Source: Liolophura sinensis
Taxonomy: Eukaryota; Mollusca; Polyplacophora; Chitonida; Chitonidae
NCBI RefSeq assembly: GCF_032854445.1
Contig: NC_088305.1
Coordinates: 4,319,152-4,383,151, forward strand
DNA: 64,000 bases
Direction of reading: 5' to 3'
In this document: piece after piece, positions 12,701-27,700 of the stretch
Position numbering within the stretch: position 1 is the stretch's first letter
How the letters are laid out: each line of letters starts with the position of its first letter
Translations under genes and position numbers: made by a program
Notes under the pieces: model-generated
Database searches by the model: none
Seen by the model: the letters and a program-made list of their open reading frames with translations, nothing else
Told to the model about the DNA's origin: nothing

Positions 12701-15700
12701 CAAACACGAGAAGTTTCGGCCACATTTCCATACTCCTCACTGTGCAGGTTTCAAACACAAGAATTTTCGGCCAGATTTCCATACACCTCACTGTGAGGGT
12801 TTTAAACACAAGAAGTTTCGGCCACATTTTCATACTCCTCACTATGCAGTTTTCAAACGCTAGAATTTTCGGACACACTTCCATACTCTTCATAACGACT
12901 GTTTCAAAGATGTTTTACACATACTGACACACTTAATCTCAGTCGCGTAGAACATACCTTGCGTCTTTCCTACATCACTGAAAACTCTTTACCGCTTCTC
13001 TTTGTGTGATTCCGTCCTATTTTCGTATTTTATATACTTTCTTAGTTCTTTGGTAATTTGTGTTATTCATTGTTTTGGGAACTGGCCTTGCGATTGTTGT
13101 CCCGGAACATCCTTATCGGTCGATGGCTGGTATAAGAATGTCTTGTTTCGGTGCATAGATTAATGAATGAACTCGTGTAAACGCATGTAAACAGATATTT
13201 TGTGATTACACTTGGTGTCACCTAACATGAAGTTTCATGCCTTGGCCCTATTGTACAATCTGGCAGTGTACTCACCTTTGCCAGGGGCCCGATCGGTCAG
13301 ATCATGAGCCAGGAACTGGCCCCACAGGGTGAATATGAAGGTAACGGTGGACTCTGGGTTGGTGTTGCTGTTAGACTGGTGCACTCTGACGCTGATTTCC
13401 CGCGGATTAGGTAGAGGCCTTCGGTTTACTCCTGTAGTCCGAGGTTTGTCATCCCGAGTGCAAATGGTTCCAGCCAAGTAAGTGTTCTCTGGCACGGGGA
13501 GACAAAAGTAGAAATGGACACAAGATAAATAACCGGGTCTTTTTAAACGCAATAATTAAACCTAGGTCCATTTATTAGCTACAAACGTTAGGATGTTTGT
13601 CAGTACCCTAGAGGTCACTAGGGTACTGGATCCTCCAGTACTCTGGTGACCACCTTCAGTACTGCAGTACTCTGGTGACCACGCCGTACTCGAGTATATT
13701 TCATTTATACGGCGACGCCCAGCATAATGGTGGGAGGAAAACGGGCAGAGCCCAGGGGAAACCCACGACCATCCGAATATTGTTGGCAGACCTTCCCACC
13801 TACAATGTACGACCGGAGAAGAAGCCTTTGAATACGTTAAACACCCAAATGAAAATGAAAATTTTACAGTGAACATGTTAAAAGTGCTCAAAAAAGGAAA
13901 ATGTATCTTATTGATAAAACTTTCCACGTGACAATCCAAGAGATGACGGAGAAAAAGTGTGTGACGCCTGGACCCAGTGGCCCGGACGTTGATGTAGTTT
14001 GTTCTGTTTTGCATGAATGCCACCATAATTTACTCCAGTTTGAGTCACCTTAGTCAATGAATGACTAGTATAGAACTACCTGACTCAACGGTCAGGAACA
14101 GTAACTAGGCAACAGTCTAGAACATCCGGACTCTGTTGTAGCATATACTTACCTCTCTCGTATGCGGGCTTGGATTCCCTCTTGAACGCGGTAAACGCAG
14201 CCCCCAGGTAAGGCCTTCTTGGGTTGTTACACGTACCATCTATCGTCCGGAATGGCTTGGCAGGGGAACACGTGGGCAGTTTGAACGGACACGTGACGTC
14301 ATGGCGTTGAGCCTCGCTGTGACGTAATATTTGGGTCATGGGCACTCGCAGCCTTTTTTCTCTGCAGGCAAAGAGAGGAGTTGTTACTTATTTCAAACCT
14401 GAAAGCTTTCTTCTTCCTTCAAAGCGCCCGCCTCTCGTTTGGGACCGTTAAGGATTTTAATGTCCGTTTCAATATTATAATTTTTACTAATTGTCTTTAG
14501 TGTTTAAGTGCTGCGTCACTTAACAGTTATGCCGACGTCAATCACATCTAGTCGGGCAATATAGTGTATAGCAAAAGTAGACCTACTGAGCTTCAGTTGT
14601 CTTCCTGTCTAAAGCATAAAACTTAATTTATTTAATTTGTGTTAAACATATACATGTAATAACAATTTTCACTTATAAGAAGGATTACGGAAACAGCTCA
14701 CGAGTGTCGTCGACCCTTTATTTTCACCAACATGACAAATGTCCCACAGACAATGAGAGTGAAGGAATCTACAAATGCGAACCCTAACCAAGGCCGGGAT
14801 GGAACTCGCGTCTCGTGCGTCCTGGTGATTACTAAACATGTTAATCACTAGGTCATAACCCGCTCTATGACATCTTTCCTTTGTGTGAGATGTTTTTGAG
14901 TACTGCTTTAAATGCATCCCGGGAACATGTGATTGGCCAATGGTGTTTAAATTGACAGGTTCCACTTACCTGGCTAAACGTCCAATCCAGTTAATAAGCC
15001 GACATCGTCTTGATAACAAGCTCACTGGCAGTGGACTGTCGATGAAGAGATTTGGGTCGACATCTCGATATTCTTCTAATTCTCGATCAACATCTGCGAA
15101 AAGTTCACACGTAACAATTACATGCTCACACTATCAATTACGGCACTCGCCGAATTTATACATGAAAAGTTTCTAAACCGAATCACTCTGATCAGCCTAA
15201 AACACATAACCAGTTATACACCATGTTAGCATGTTTATTTATATGCACTGTACGAAAATCTTTGAAAACATCCATTGCTAATGGTAGCTTAATAAACCTC
15301 CTGACTTTACTTCATTCCCGGTACATCAGTTGAAATATATCTGATGACCGTGTCAGCATCATCGGCATCTCTGTAGATCTACATAATAGCCTGATTTAAA
15401 GAAAAGCAAACATGAAGTACATGTAAGACGAAAGCCCATTTAAGTAAGCCTTTAAAAAATATTTCCATATACTTTTTAAAACATTTTGAACCAATTAAAA
15501 TGCCTTTCAAATAATGAGTCTTAAGACGCTCGTTGCTTACCATTCAGAGCATATCGGCTTTTTGAGAATTTACACATACACAGTTATACTTATGCATTCA
15601 AACAGATATACGTATAGAGCGAGGAAGGTTTGACAATGGACGTTAAGACGAAGACTTTGCGAGCACAGGGATGTATGTGTATTTGTGAAAACGTTTCAAC

Positions 15701-18700
15701 AGTGTAATCATTTTTCCCAGTGAAAGAACAAATTGTTTAAGGGAAGATAGCTGTAATCAAACGATAAACTATGAAAACTTTGAGAGTGACCTCCCCTGAA
15801 ACACATCTTTGTTAAGAGTGATTGAATGAAGGATGAAATGAATCCCTGGGGATACTATCTCTCCTGAAGACAGCTAAAGGATAACGTTAATAAACCTTGC
15901 TACTCTGCCATCAAAGTCTTTTCACCAACTAAATACTAGAGCAATTTATATAACATGGTCAATACCACAAATGTGCCTTAGAAAAAACATTCAGTCTATG
16001 AGGTGGCATCATAAAAGATGTCATGTAACAAAATGTTTCAACACACAATAATGTTAAAATACCAATCTCTACCTTGGATAAAGCGATTTCTCAGCATCCC
16101 ATCCTCCGCCTTTACAATGTTGACCGCCTGTGAGATAACATCACGGATGACGTCAGAGGATGGCCTGCTGCTCGGACGACGTCTAAGGAGCGTAAGGCGG
16201 TAGTTATTGCCGCTATAGCGAGAGAGATATGTTCCAGCTACCTGTAATGGGAAGGGGTAACAGTTTACCTGTATTTGGTAATACATTTATAAACCGACGT
16301 ATTGATTTTTGTTTAGCTAAAATTGCGAACATAGTACCCGTACGAATTGTCGAAATGTTTGTTTATCTATTTGATTTGCGCTTAATGTTGGAATCCTAGA
16401 TTTTTTCACTTAACGTTATAACTGGTCTTTCGCAAGGTAATCTTTCTGACAAACCTGACTTGAAGACGCGGGTGAATCATCGAGAGTTTGGTTAGAACCT
16501 GCGGCCCTATTGGTTAGGGTGCATCGACTGTGGTGAGAACGATGTGCCATCGAAGACTGACGCTGTGTTTTGTTTATTTATTTGATTGGTGTTTTACGTC
16601 GTACTCAAGAATCTTTCCTTTATACGACGGCGGCCAGCATTGTGGTGGGAGAAAACCAGGCAGAACCCGAGGGAAACCCACGACCATCGGCAGGTTACTG
16701 CCAGACCTTCCCACTTACGGCCGGAGAGGAAGCCAGCATGAGCTGGACTTGAACTCACAGCGACCGCATTAGTGAGAGGCTTCTGGGTCATTACGCTGAG
16801 CTAGCGCGTAACCAACTGAGCCACGGTGGGCCCCTGCTATGTTCTGAAGAATTAATTTAAATAAATTAATTTAATGAGTAAAGTGGTGTCTGTTGGAGTG
16901 GTTCTTTAATAAAATAGCTTTGTAAGGGAGATCTGGGAATTTTCTACTAAGCAGATCTTTCTCCATTCCTACACAGGTATTTAATATGACTTGCTGTTAA
17001 GTGGATAAATACATAATGCAGATATTTTGAATCTAGTTTATCGTAATGAAACCATTACGGTGTTTGGTTTGCATAAATATTTGATGGGCATACCAATCTT
17101 TTCTTTTCAATCTTTTAAAAATTTACAGTAACTGAGTTTTATGCCACAAAAACCTATTACAAGCCGATATGTGTTCCGTTACAGCGATAATGTGTAATAA
17201 GCATATATCTAAATAAATGAAACGTCGCTTGCAAAGTCTCTTTTTCACGTGACCATTAGATATACCATTAAGTATGTAATGGGTACTGTATACAAGAAAA
17301 CGAAATTCACCTCTATGATTGGATGATTTGCTTGGTAAATACAATACGGAGATTGTCAATAATGTTTCTAAGCTTTCAGTAACTTCAATTACATCAAAGT
17401 AAACCAGACTTGTTCTTACCTGTAAGCTGAGTAATGTCAGGTAGACCAGAATGTGAATAGCTCTGAAACAAAAATGCATATACAGCAAGGCATTAATTTG
17501 ATTTCTGCTTAACCCTTTGCCAAGAATGTTTCCTTTACAGTATTGCTACATGTATCAGTCTTATAGGTAATGGAACGTCCTGGAGTAAACCAGCGACATT
17601 TGGCAAGTTAATAACGAACTTTGTAGTGTCATCTGACGCCAGATTTTGTGCAAGGCACACTATCCTCAGAAAACGTAGGACGGTCTATTAAATCGGATCA
17701 GGGAAATCTAGAAATGCCTTGGCCAAGGTTTGGATACAAGTTGTTTATGTATTTGTTTCTTGTTTAACACCATACTCATGATTTTTCACTTACACAAACG
17801 CGGTCAGTTTAACAGAGTGGAGGAAACCGGAGCACCAGGACAGCAGGTATAGACAGAAAGATAAGTGTATATTGTACAGGAAAGATAAGTGTATAATATA
17901 CAGGAAAGATAAGTGTATACTATACAGGAAAGATACGTGTATAATATACAGGAAAGATATGTGTATAATATACCGGAAAGATAAGTGTATAATGTACATG
18001 AAAGATAAGTGTATAATATACAGGAAAGATATGTGTATAATATACAGGAAAGATAAATGTATAATATACAGGAAAGATATGTGTATAATATACAGGAAAG
18101 ATAAGAGTATAATATACATGAAAGATAAGTGTATAATATACAAGAAAAGGCTTCATAATTAAATAGATTTGAGGATTTCATCAACACAGCTATATTACAG
18201 AACCATATATTGTTCTGGATCTCTGCAATAAATGAAATGTAAACAGTTCAGATTACGGCCGCTTTCTTTATATAGCGTGCCGGGTCGATCATACCACAGA
18301 CTTGGTACTGGCTGCTGCCTCGCTTGGCGCCCAATACTGAGTCATGAGAGCAAGGAAACAGGATGGTTGGCGTGGTGCCAGTATAATGTGACTTGGTGGA
18401 GTGTGATATCTGCTGTCTTCGGCATGATACTTCAGTGACGGCTACACTTTGGCATCATGAACTCGCCGTGCCACGAGAAAACACAATATATGTACACACA
18501 CTTAATGACTCCTCGTCTTCATATGACTGAAAAAATTTTAAGTATGACGTTAAACCCTCCAGCATACATTCATTCTTTATACAGCGGCAGTTAATATACG
18601 TCTGAAAGATAACATTTCAGAAAACGCCACCATTTTTATTGGAAGATATATGTATATAAGTATATGTGAAGATCTGGAATTTCTATTCCAAAAACAAACA

Positions 18701-21700
18701 AACAACAAAACTGCTTGAACGCCGCATCGAGGGAAATGCAGTAAATTCGCACCGTGTGTATATTGTGATAGATAACTTAAAGGAATATTCCTTTACAATT
18801 ACACGAGGGAAGGTCTGTCAGCAACCTGCGGATGGTATGGGTTTCCCCAAGGCTCTGCCCGGTTTCCACCCACCATAATGATGGTCGCCGTCGTATAAGT
18901 GAAATATTCTTGAGTACGGCGTATAACACCAATCAAAAAAATAAATAAATTTACAGCTACGTTTCATCCTATAATATTAACGTGTTCAGAGTGTGAAGGG
19001 ATTTGACTCTATACCGTCTGACTTAAGAAACAAGGATTACAATCATTGCAATCCATATAGTCGCACGGAAAAAGAGGAAATACAGTTTACAACTTAAACC
19101 ACACGTTATTCGTCTTCATTTCAGGAAGTTTGCCTATAACTAGTAAAGAGAATGCAGTCTTGTAGGATAAAGTGTATGTATACCTACAGGGTAACATTTT
19201 TTAAAACTCCAACAGTTTGTGTATTAGAGGACAAGTCAGTGAAAAAATATTAAAGCGCTGTAACGGTTCATCGCAGTTGCACTGTTGGGATTAACATATA
19301 AATGTCTGCTTCTATAGTGTCTGTGTTTTCCTGCAATCCTTTTGAAACATTTTATGAGAAAACGTGGGGAAAACTTATGGGGCGTGTATATGCTCCTCTT
19401 CATTCTCTTTGTAGTCATCGAGATGTAAACCTGCACCCAAAGTGTTGATAAATGAAAGACAAGCCGCGATATTGCATGTGGTCATGGGGTCCATATTCCC
19501 CGGCAGTGATGGCCGAGATAAGAAATAGTTTACTTTACTGTGTACACGTATAATTCCGTGACCGAAGCCTTCTAAAATCTATCCAAATGAAAGAAAAACA
19601 AAGTTTCGTCCCTCAGTCGCATAAATGAGGCTGATTGATTGTTTATATCCGTGTACTTATGCGTGTAATACAAAACTCCAGGGACAAGTAGATGTACATG
19701 AATAAAGATGAGTTCTTACACAGTATTAATGTACAAATCTCCATCTCGCTGTGTGCTTATGTTATACACGTAAAGCTCCTTTTAAAGCATATAGGCAATT
19801 TTTTCACATTTCCAACCCCGAAGCAATTTTGCTGACGCTTTTATAGACTACATGTATTTTACATTATGGAAGATATTTATATACATAAGATGGCTGCTTC
19901 CCCACCCAAAACGTAAATCTATAACAACGTTAAATCGGTGGAACAGAAGCTTTTCCAGCTCTATAATAACTTGCCTTTGCACTTTATAACGGATTTCCTT
20001 TCTATGTTGTGCGGAAGATAATTTTCGCAAGGGTTTTGAAAGAAATGTGCTAACCCCTAATACGCAAGGTGTGCTTAATAACATTGATTGATTGATTGAC
20101 TGATCGACTTTGCGGGTAAAAAAATGAGCCAAAAAACCTCACTTAATAAGCGAAACACACCCATGTATTATACATAACACAACCCAGATTTGTAATAGAT
20201 GCGATATCTTGCAGAAAATCGATGTCGTCTACCACCAAGGACCCTCCTCAATTGAATGTTCCATGTGAAAAAATGTATGTCAAAATCATAATCGACCGAC
20301 AAGCCGATTGAGCGATAAACACACAGACAGACAGACAGACAGAGCGGCTTAGAGTTGCTCTTATCGACTCATAGGCCTAAGTTTATTTTCGCGGCAGCAT
20401 ACAACCCACATCAAACAATCTTGGTGTTCTTTGCCCCAAAGTACGTTGTCTGACAACTATTTGTACATGCATGTATCTGATGAGCCGAGTGCACTAGGGC
20501 AAAACGATCTCAGTTTATGGTTTTATTTAGAACTGCGGTCAAAAATGTGCAGAGTTTAATGACATCTGCATTACCCCAGTTGAAACTAATTACTGAAACA
20601 TCTGAGTATGTGTGCTAGGCGGAACCTGTATGTGCATAATAAAACCTACGATTCAGAATGTGATGTTTTGTGGTTTTTTTTGCAAATACCTGTAGACTGA
20701 AATGGGCATCACTGGTTTTGCCCCATGCGATATATATGGTAGCATCTTTATGACGGCTGGTCTGTTTTATTAAGTGCGTTAATGTTTAGCCTGATGTACT
20801 GAATTTGTAATATTTTTGCCCGTCGTTTAACAGCGTACTCACGAATATCTCATGTATATTTATTTGTTAATTTGTTTATAAATTTATTTATTTGACTGCT
20901 GTCGTACGTCACACTCAAGAATATTTCACTCATACAAAGGCGACCGGCATTATGTTGAGAAGAAACCGAGCAGAGTCAGTTCACAAGCCACAGTTAATTC
21001 ACCGTGGTATCTCATTCCTACCTTGTAGTACGATGACTGTATTTATTTATTCATACATTTATTTATTTATTTATTTACGTTTTATGTTATACTCAAGAAT
21101 ATTTCACTCATACTTCGGCGGCCAGCATTGTGGTGGAAGGAAATCCCATGGGAAACCCTCGATCATCTCCAGATTGCTTGCAAACGTTCCCACGTACAAA
21201 TTAGACGGTTGTGAGGCTGGATCACTGACTGAGCAGGTTTTGTCTTTCCAGCCGGACTTTCGCAGGTTTTCTCTCTTATATAATGGCGGTTAGGGCTTTG
21301 AGTGAAAGAAATATAGTAAATATCCCATTATACGTCAACTCACTGTCATATTTTCCCCCACATGATGTTGTAAAGACAGCGTGCAATCGCTCCACAAGGA
21401 ATACACCGGTGCCACTAGTGCGTGAAGGTGAAACAGTAGCATGCCAGAAAGTCTTTCATTTGGTCCATGTTTCCCACAATGCATGTAATTGTTCGCCATT
21501 CACGCTTATGATGAAACCATTAACCTCAATTCAACATGCATGACACGTAACAAGTCAGCAATTTTACATCAGTAAGAAATAAAATGTTGTCTGGGACATG
21601 TCCTTTTTGGCAATAAATATCTTGATATATATCAGCTCAGCGCCCGGTTATTCAAAACTGTTTTCAGACTTAATACTAGATTTAACTTATATTTGTTAAA

Positions 21701-24700
21701 CAATATATTAAATATCTGTATATACGTGGAGACAGATCAAACAATTATAAAATAATGCGGTGAAGTTTAACAAGAGAACATTAATTGAAAAAATATTTGC
21801 CACAAGTATTAACACTTTAGTAGATTAGCATGTCCTCTCTATGAGCGTATGTTTTTCTCTCTGTTGTACTTTAAACTCTGTTAATTAACGAATGGTTAAT
21901 TAGTCAAGAGTTAACGGGATTGCGAATGAATGTTGGTGAACACTTTGCATATGTTTGACGAATGTGAGTGTACGACAGAAGGCGGCGTTTTCTTCGGCTA
22001 CAAAAGGCCGTTTTCAGTATGTAAATCTGGTCTTGCACAAAGGCGTTTTGCATCTCGTTTTTCAAGTCGTCTGTGAGCAACGAACTGATTTAAATCGTGA
22101 AAAAAAAAATCACCAAAAGTCGCCACACGTCAATTAAACATTTTTACAACGTGTAGGTGGATGGTTTAGTCTCCAGTAAACAGACACTTTGTAGACATAA
22201 GGTAAATTTGAAGTTTAATTCCGTCTGGAAAATGAGGAAGAAAACAACCACAAATTTCACGGAAAGAGATGTCCTATTTTATAGCCATGTTACCGACATG
22301 TGGCAAATAAGTTAAGGACATTTCGCGGTTGCGCACTTCGATTGAGATCGACTTGTTTATTCGTTTAATTAACTTACGTAGTTCATCGTTAGCGAATGAC
22401 CGCGCAATGTAATAAACAGGACACTTTTCCCACTTGATATGACAAACTACTTGAACGAGACGTTCACCAGATGATATCTCGCTAATAAGCGAGTTAGTGT
22501 ATAAAACAAAATAAGAACTTTTTCACAAGTGATTTGTTTGAAATTATAGTGAGCAAGGATACAGTATCAGTACATGTGGGGCGTCATGTCTGGTGTCTTC
22601 GGCATGATATTTCAGTGGCTGCAGCACTTTGGCGGCATGAACTCGCCCTTCCACAAGAAGACACAGTATACATATACACACACCCAACGACTACTCGACA
22701 TCATATGACGAACGACGTAAAAATAATGTGCATGTATATACAATCTTCTTTATATACATGTAGACAGGCAGTACATTCTCTGATATCTTTTCTCAGCGTC
22801 CAGATTACAGGCCTTTGGCATGAAACTTATAGCGCTTTGATCGTGAACGCATTCTTTCACAGATATAAATTCTTACTTCCATCATTACTGAAGACAGCGG
22901 CCGTAGCTAAAACGGCTAAGGTGCACAATATGGCTATTTATGTAGTCCAATTCACCTGGGATAAATATTCATATACTTTAAATTTAACATATAAAAAGAC
23001 TTTACAGAATGTAGAAACTCCATACATATGAAGTGTAATTGTCATTGATTAACGAGAAACAATCTAACACAGTTTGGACGTCATGTCGGCCACAATTTTT
23101 GCCATTTCATTTTGTTGGCTGCCCTTTATTTGTTGCAAGAACGGGGTTGAAACGAGGCCTGAATGAGTGCACCTGTTATAGCTAGTATTCTGTAAGTAGC
23201 CAGTTATTTTAATCTTAAAGGCCAGCTTCAAATGTATCGATAAATAATCTTGTTTTAATGGTATGTTTTTACTTGGGCCTGTAATACGTCATGCATGTAA
23301 TATACGTGTAAAGGGAACATTGAGTGACATTAAAACCGGCTGTTATGTTCTCGCTATAGGATGTATAATGAAAATGTAGCGGAAATCAGCAGATATGTCA
23401 TCATTAGGGGAAAAAGTGATCAATCTATGTTCTCACGCTGGAAAATGTAACTGAAATACAACCAAAGCCATGTTGCGGTTATCAATCAGTGAAATATACT
23501 GTAAATACGGTAAACGACCGGCAACTTACAAGTATGTTCTCATATCGAAAAATGCCACAAACAGGATTAATGGGTGCAGTTAAGTGTTATCACTAACGAA
23601 ATACCTTATACTGTAAAAGTCTTGAAACTACGTTTGAACATCGACAAATACTGCATGGTCAGAATAAACAGCCCTCATCTATATATTACCACTGAAGGAA
23701 ATACTGTACACCCTACAGATACTGATATTTTGGCAATACGAAATACCGCAAATGCAATAAAAGATTACGCCGATAAGTAAAATGCTGTAACTACAAACAG
23801 AAGACCGAAAAACTGTGGGAAATGCATGTAGTACAAATGTAATAAAATTAAAGTTTCTGCTTTCATTCGAGAAATACTGTAAACACATTAAAACATATTT
23901 CTAAATACTTAAAAATACCCGGGAAATATAACAGTTCCACCGAAACCAAGAGTTGTGTAATATTCCGGGAATCTACTACAGTTCAATTCCCGGAAATTCT
24001 ACAGTTCCATCAAACCAAGAGTTGTGTATGCTCTCAATACGGGAAATACGGGAAATACTAGAGTTCCATCAAAATCAAGGGTTGAGATTCTTCTCAATCC
24101 GGGAAATACAACAGTTCCACCAAAACCAAGGGTTGTGTATGTTCTCAATAAGGGAAATACAAGAGTTCACCAAAACCAAGAGTTGTGTATGTTCTCAATC
24201 CGGTAAATACTACTACAGTTCCACCAAAACCAAGAGTATGTGTGTGTTCTAAATCCGGGAAATACAACAGTTCCACCAAAACCAAAGGTTGTGTATGTTC
24301 TCAATAAGGGAAATACAAGAGTTCCACCAAAACCAAGAGTTGTGTACGTTCTCAACCTGGGAAATACTACAGTTCCACCAAAACCAAGAGTATGTGTGTG
24401 TTCTAAATCCGGGAAATACTACAGTTCCACCAAAACCAAAGGTTGTGTATGTTCTCAATAAGGGAAATACAAGAGAGTTCCACCAAAACCAAGAGTTGTG
24501 TACGTTCTCAATCTGGGAAATACAAGAGTTCTACCAGGATTTGTGCAACTGTAGTAGTTCTAAACCCAAGAAATACTACAGTTGCACAAAAACAACTAAG
24601 AGTTTCTGTATGTTCTAAACCCAGGAAATACCACAACTACACCAAAACCAAGAGTTTGTGTATGTTCTCAATCCGGGAAACACGACAAATATAATTAAAC

Positions 24701-27700
24701 CAATCATAATGTTTTCCGTCCTGGAAAAAGTGAATACAAATGCACATGTAAAAGAAACAGTTTAAACGACAATGTAATAAATAAATAGAGGGAAAAACAG
24801 CCCTCCGTGGCTCAGTTGGTTAGCGCGCTAGCGCAGCGTATTGACCCAGGAGTCTCTCATCAATGCGTAAAACACCAATCAAAAAAAAATAAATAAATAA
24901 ATAGATAAAATAATAAATGCAGTGCGTTCTCTGTTTACCTCGTATCTAGCTAGAGCTTGGGGAAGGTGTCATTCTTTACTGGACTATAACGCGAGCATAC
25001 ACATGTTGAACTGTTGCATGAGGAGGATTGCTTTAACCTAATGACAAAAAACGCTGCACTAGCTTCACACCCCCAGGCAAGGACAAGTTACAAATACAAA
25101 CAGCCTTGAGTGGGGCAATAAATGTAACGGGACTTGCTGGAGAGTCCTGAATGTCTTTATGGTTAAGTTTCGTGACTGATGTAACTGACTATGAACGTGA
25201 AATGCACATGCTATTAAAATCTTGAGGGCACAGTTAAGGGCCCATAGGTTCACCATGCTGTACTGCTTATACTAGAGTATGAAATTAACACCCTGGCAGT
25301 AAATTAAATAAAAAATTACATCTATATACTAATTGTGTTAGCCTCGGCGGACAGGGTCGATGTCGTGCTATATGTATGACAAGGTCATAAGTTCGAATAC
25401 AGCTCGCTTTTTTTCAGCTGCCGGTTTGTTGTCAGGCACGCCGGTTTTCTGCATCCATGAAAACTGAGTATTTTATATTAATCAAGAAAGAAGTCTTCAA
25501 TGTGGCCTAAGGCAAGAAACCAATGTGTGAAATGAATACACATGTTGTTAGTATGACAGCCTACACGTAAAACGAAAAAGACAGTTATATACATGTGTAA
25601 TCGTATATTTTGAGATTAACTTATTTGTGTAAGAATTATTACTTGCTCATTTTCTTTTTGGCAAGTATACATAAACCACAAAACTACAAATATGAGCTGG
25701 GCGATTCTCAATCTCCTGAGCATGGCGTTAATTATCATGAGATCAATGAATCGCTAAATGCAAACATTTCATGCAGTTACGAAAATGCATGCAAAATAAA
25801 GCCCTTTTTTAATAAGGGCATGTTTTTCCATAGATTTTTTTCCCATGGAACAATGTATATCTAGAACTGTACAGAAAGGTTTGCCTATCATACACCTGCA
25901 AAAGTCGAGTTAAAACCAATGATCCAAGTTGAGTGAGTGAGTGAGTGCTTGGGGTTTAACGTCGTACTCAACAATTTTTCAGTCATATGACGACGAAGGA
26001 ATCATTAGGGTGCATGTACGTGTAATGTGCCTCCTTGTTGCAGGACGGATTTCCACCGCTCTTTTATTTAGTGCTGCTTCACTGAGACGACTTACCGAAG
26101 GCAAGTAAGCCGCCCCGCCCGAGCCATTATACTGATACGGGTCAACCAGTCGTTGCACTATCCCCTTCATGCTGAACGCCAAGCGAGGAAGTTACAACTT
26201 CCTCTTTTAAAGTCTTAGGTGTGACTCGATCAAGGATTGATCCTGGATCTACCGGTCCCGAAGCGGACGCTCTACCAACTGTGGATCCAAGTTGAAGCCA
26301 CGAAACATGCGCGTATTGTGTGTTTATTAGGAAGACCAAACTCAGTGTCTTTATCGTAAAGCCAGACGTCTCCAGCTGTGATCAACGCATTTAGCAACCA
26401 TGCACTTGGACTTTATAATGTTGTTGTACAACAACTAGGGGCCTCCGTGGCTTAGTGGTTAACGAACTAGCGCAGAATGGCTCAGGAGCCTCTCACCAAT
26501 GCGGTCGCTCTGAGTTCAAAAGTCTAGCCCACGCTGCCTTCCCCTCCGGTCGTACGTGGGAAGGTCTGACAGCACCTTACGGATAGTCTGGTAATGCTGG
26601 TCGCCGTTGTATAAGTGAAATGTTCTTGAGTACGGCATAAAACACCAATCAAATAAATAAATACATAAGCAAAGTTCACTTGTAACAACAAATGATACAA
26701 CACTATAATCTACTACAATACATAGAGAAAGACCGCTGTTCTTAGCATGGGGAGGAAATATTAAAAAAAAACAGCATGTCTGATACAGATGTTAATTAAT
26801 TTTCCTGAAATTAATTAATTCACTAACATTTATTATGTATTAACCCATCTTTCCACTTATACAGTCAATTAAAGGCCCCGTGCCGCACCCGTCGTTGATT
26901 ACCTGAATGACAAGGTAATAAAAATTGAATCAGGGTCGGAGATTAAATGGGAAAATTTAGTGCAGGGAAATTATGGGCTAGAAAATCTAGACGCCGAAAA
27001 AAAATCATACGTATACCAGCAGTCAAGCAGAATAGTTGCGGGTCAATGGTTTCAAGGTCAAATCCCAAATCAAAGTTCAACACCAACAACCACAGAACTG
27101 GAACAGTATATAAAGTAAGAAAAGTGAAACAGTTTTCAACATAAACTACAGTTTGTTTTTTAAATTAATATAACAGATAAATGTTTTACATCTGTGGCAA
27201 TATAGCTTTTAAATCATGTACAACGTACAACGATTTTTAGTGCCATTCACTGAAGTGTGACTAAATGGTTGTTCTAGGCCTACGTGGTATCATGATTTGT
27301 ACTAGTTGCATTATGACGGTGAACGTTCCATATCTCCCAGTCCATTTATAGACTAATACGGAAATATGGTTATTCAGAGAGCGCACGAGAGCGACCTGTA
27401 AAATACCTGCCAGTGCCACACATACATATTTTAACACATCCAGGTAACGTACGTAACAAGGGCGTTTCCACATCGCAGACATATACATCTTGTTTATGCA
27501 AGGACGTGTAAAATGTAAAAACCCTTTCATGCGACATATGTAATAAGGTCGACCAAAACACAAAACGTAGCTTTGGGGCTAATAAGTTTGTTACAAACTC
27601 AGTTTTACAAGGCCACGTCAAGAACGATGAAATAATTATTGCGCCTTTGAAAAAAAGCCACTTTCCGCAAGCGCCCTTGTGCGCAAACACGTTTTGTTTT

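Noticed and set aside
12520-12927. Open frames of 135 and 102 codons on both strands
   Set aside because: Produced by the 51-bp tandem array, whose period is a multiple of 3; no family similarity or splice context.
17790-18187. Four overlapping frames rich in Ile/Tyr or Lys/Asp
   Set aside because: Artefacts of the 24-bp tandem repeat.
23953-24694. Several frames of 60-109 codons
   Set aside because: Repeat-encoded, change phase at unit indels, no independent coding evidence.
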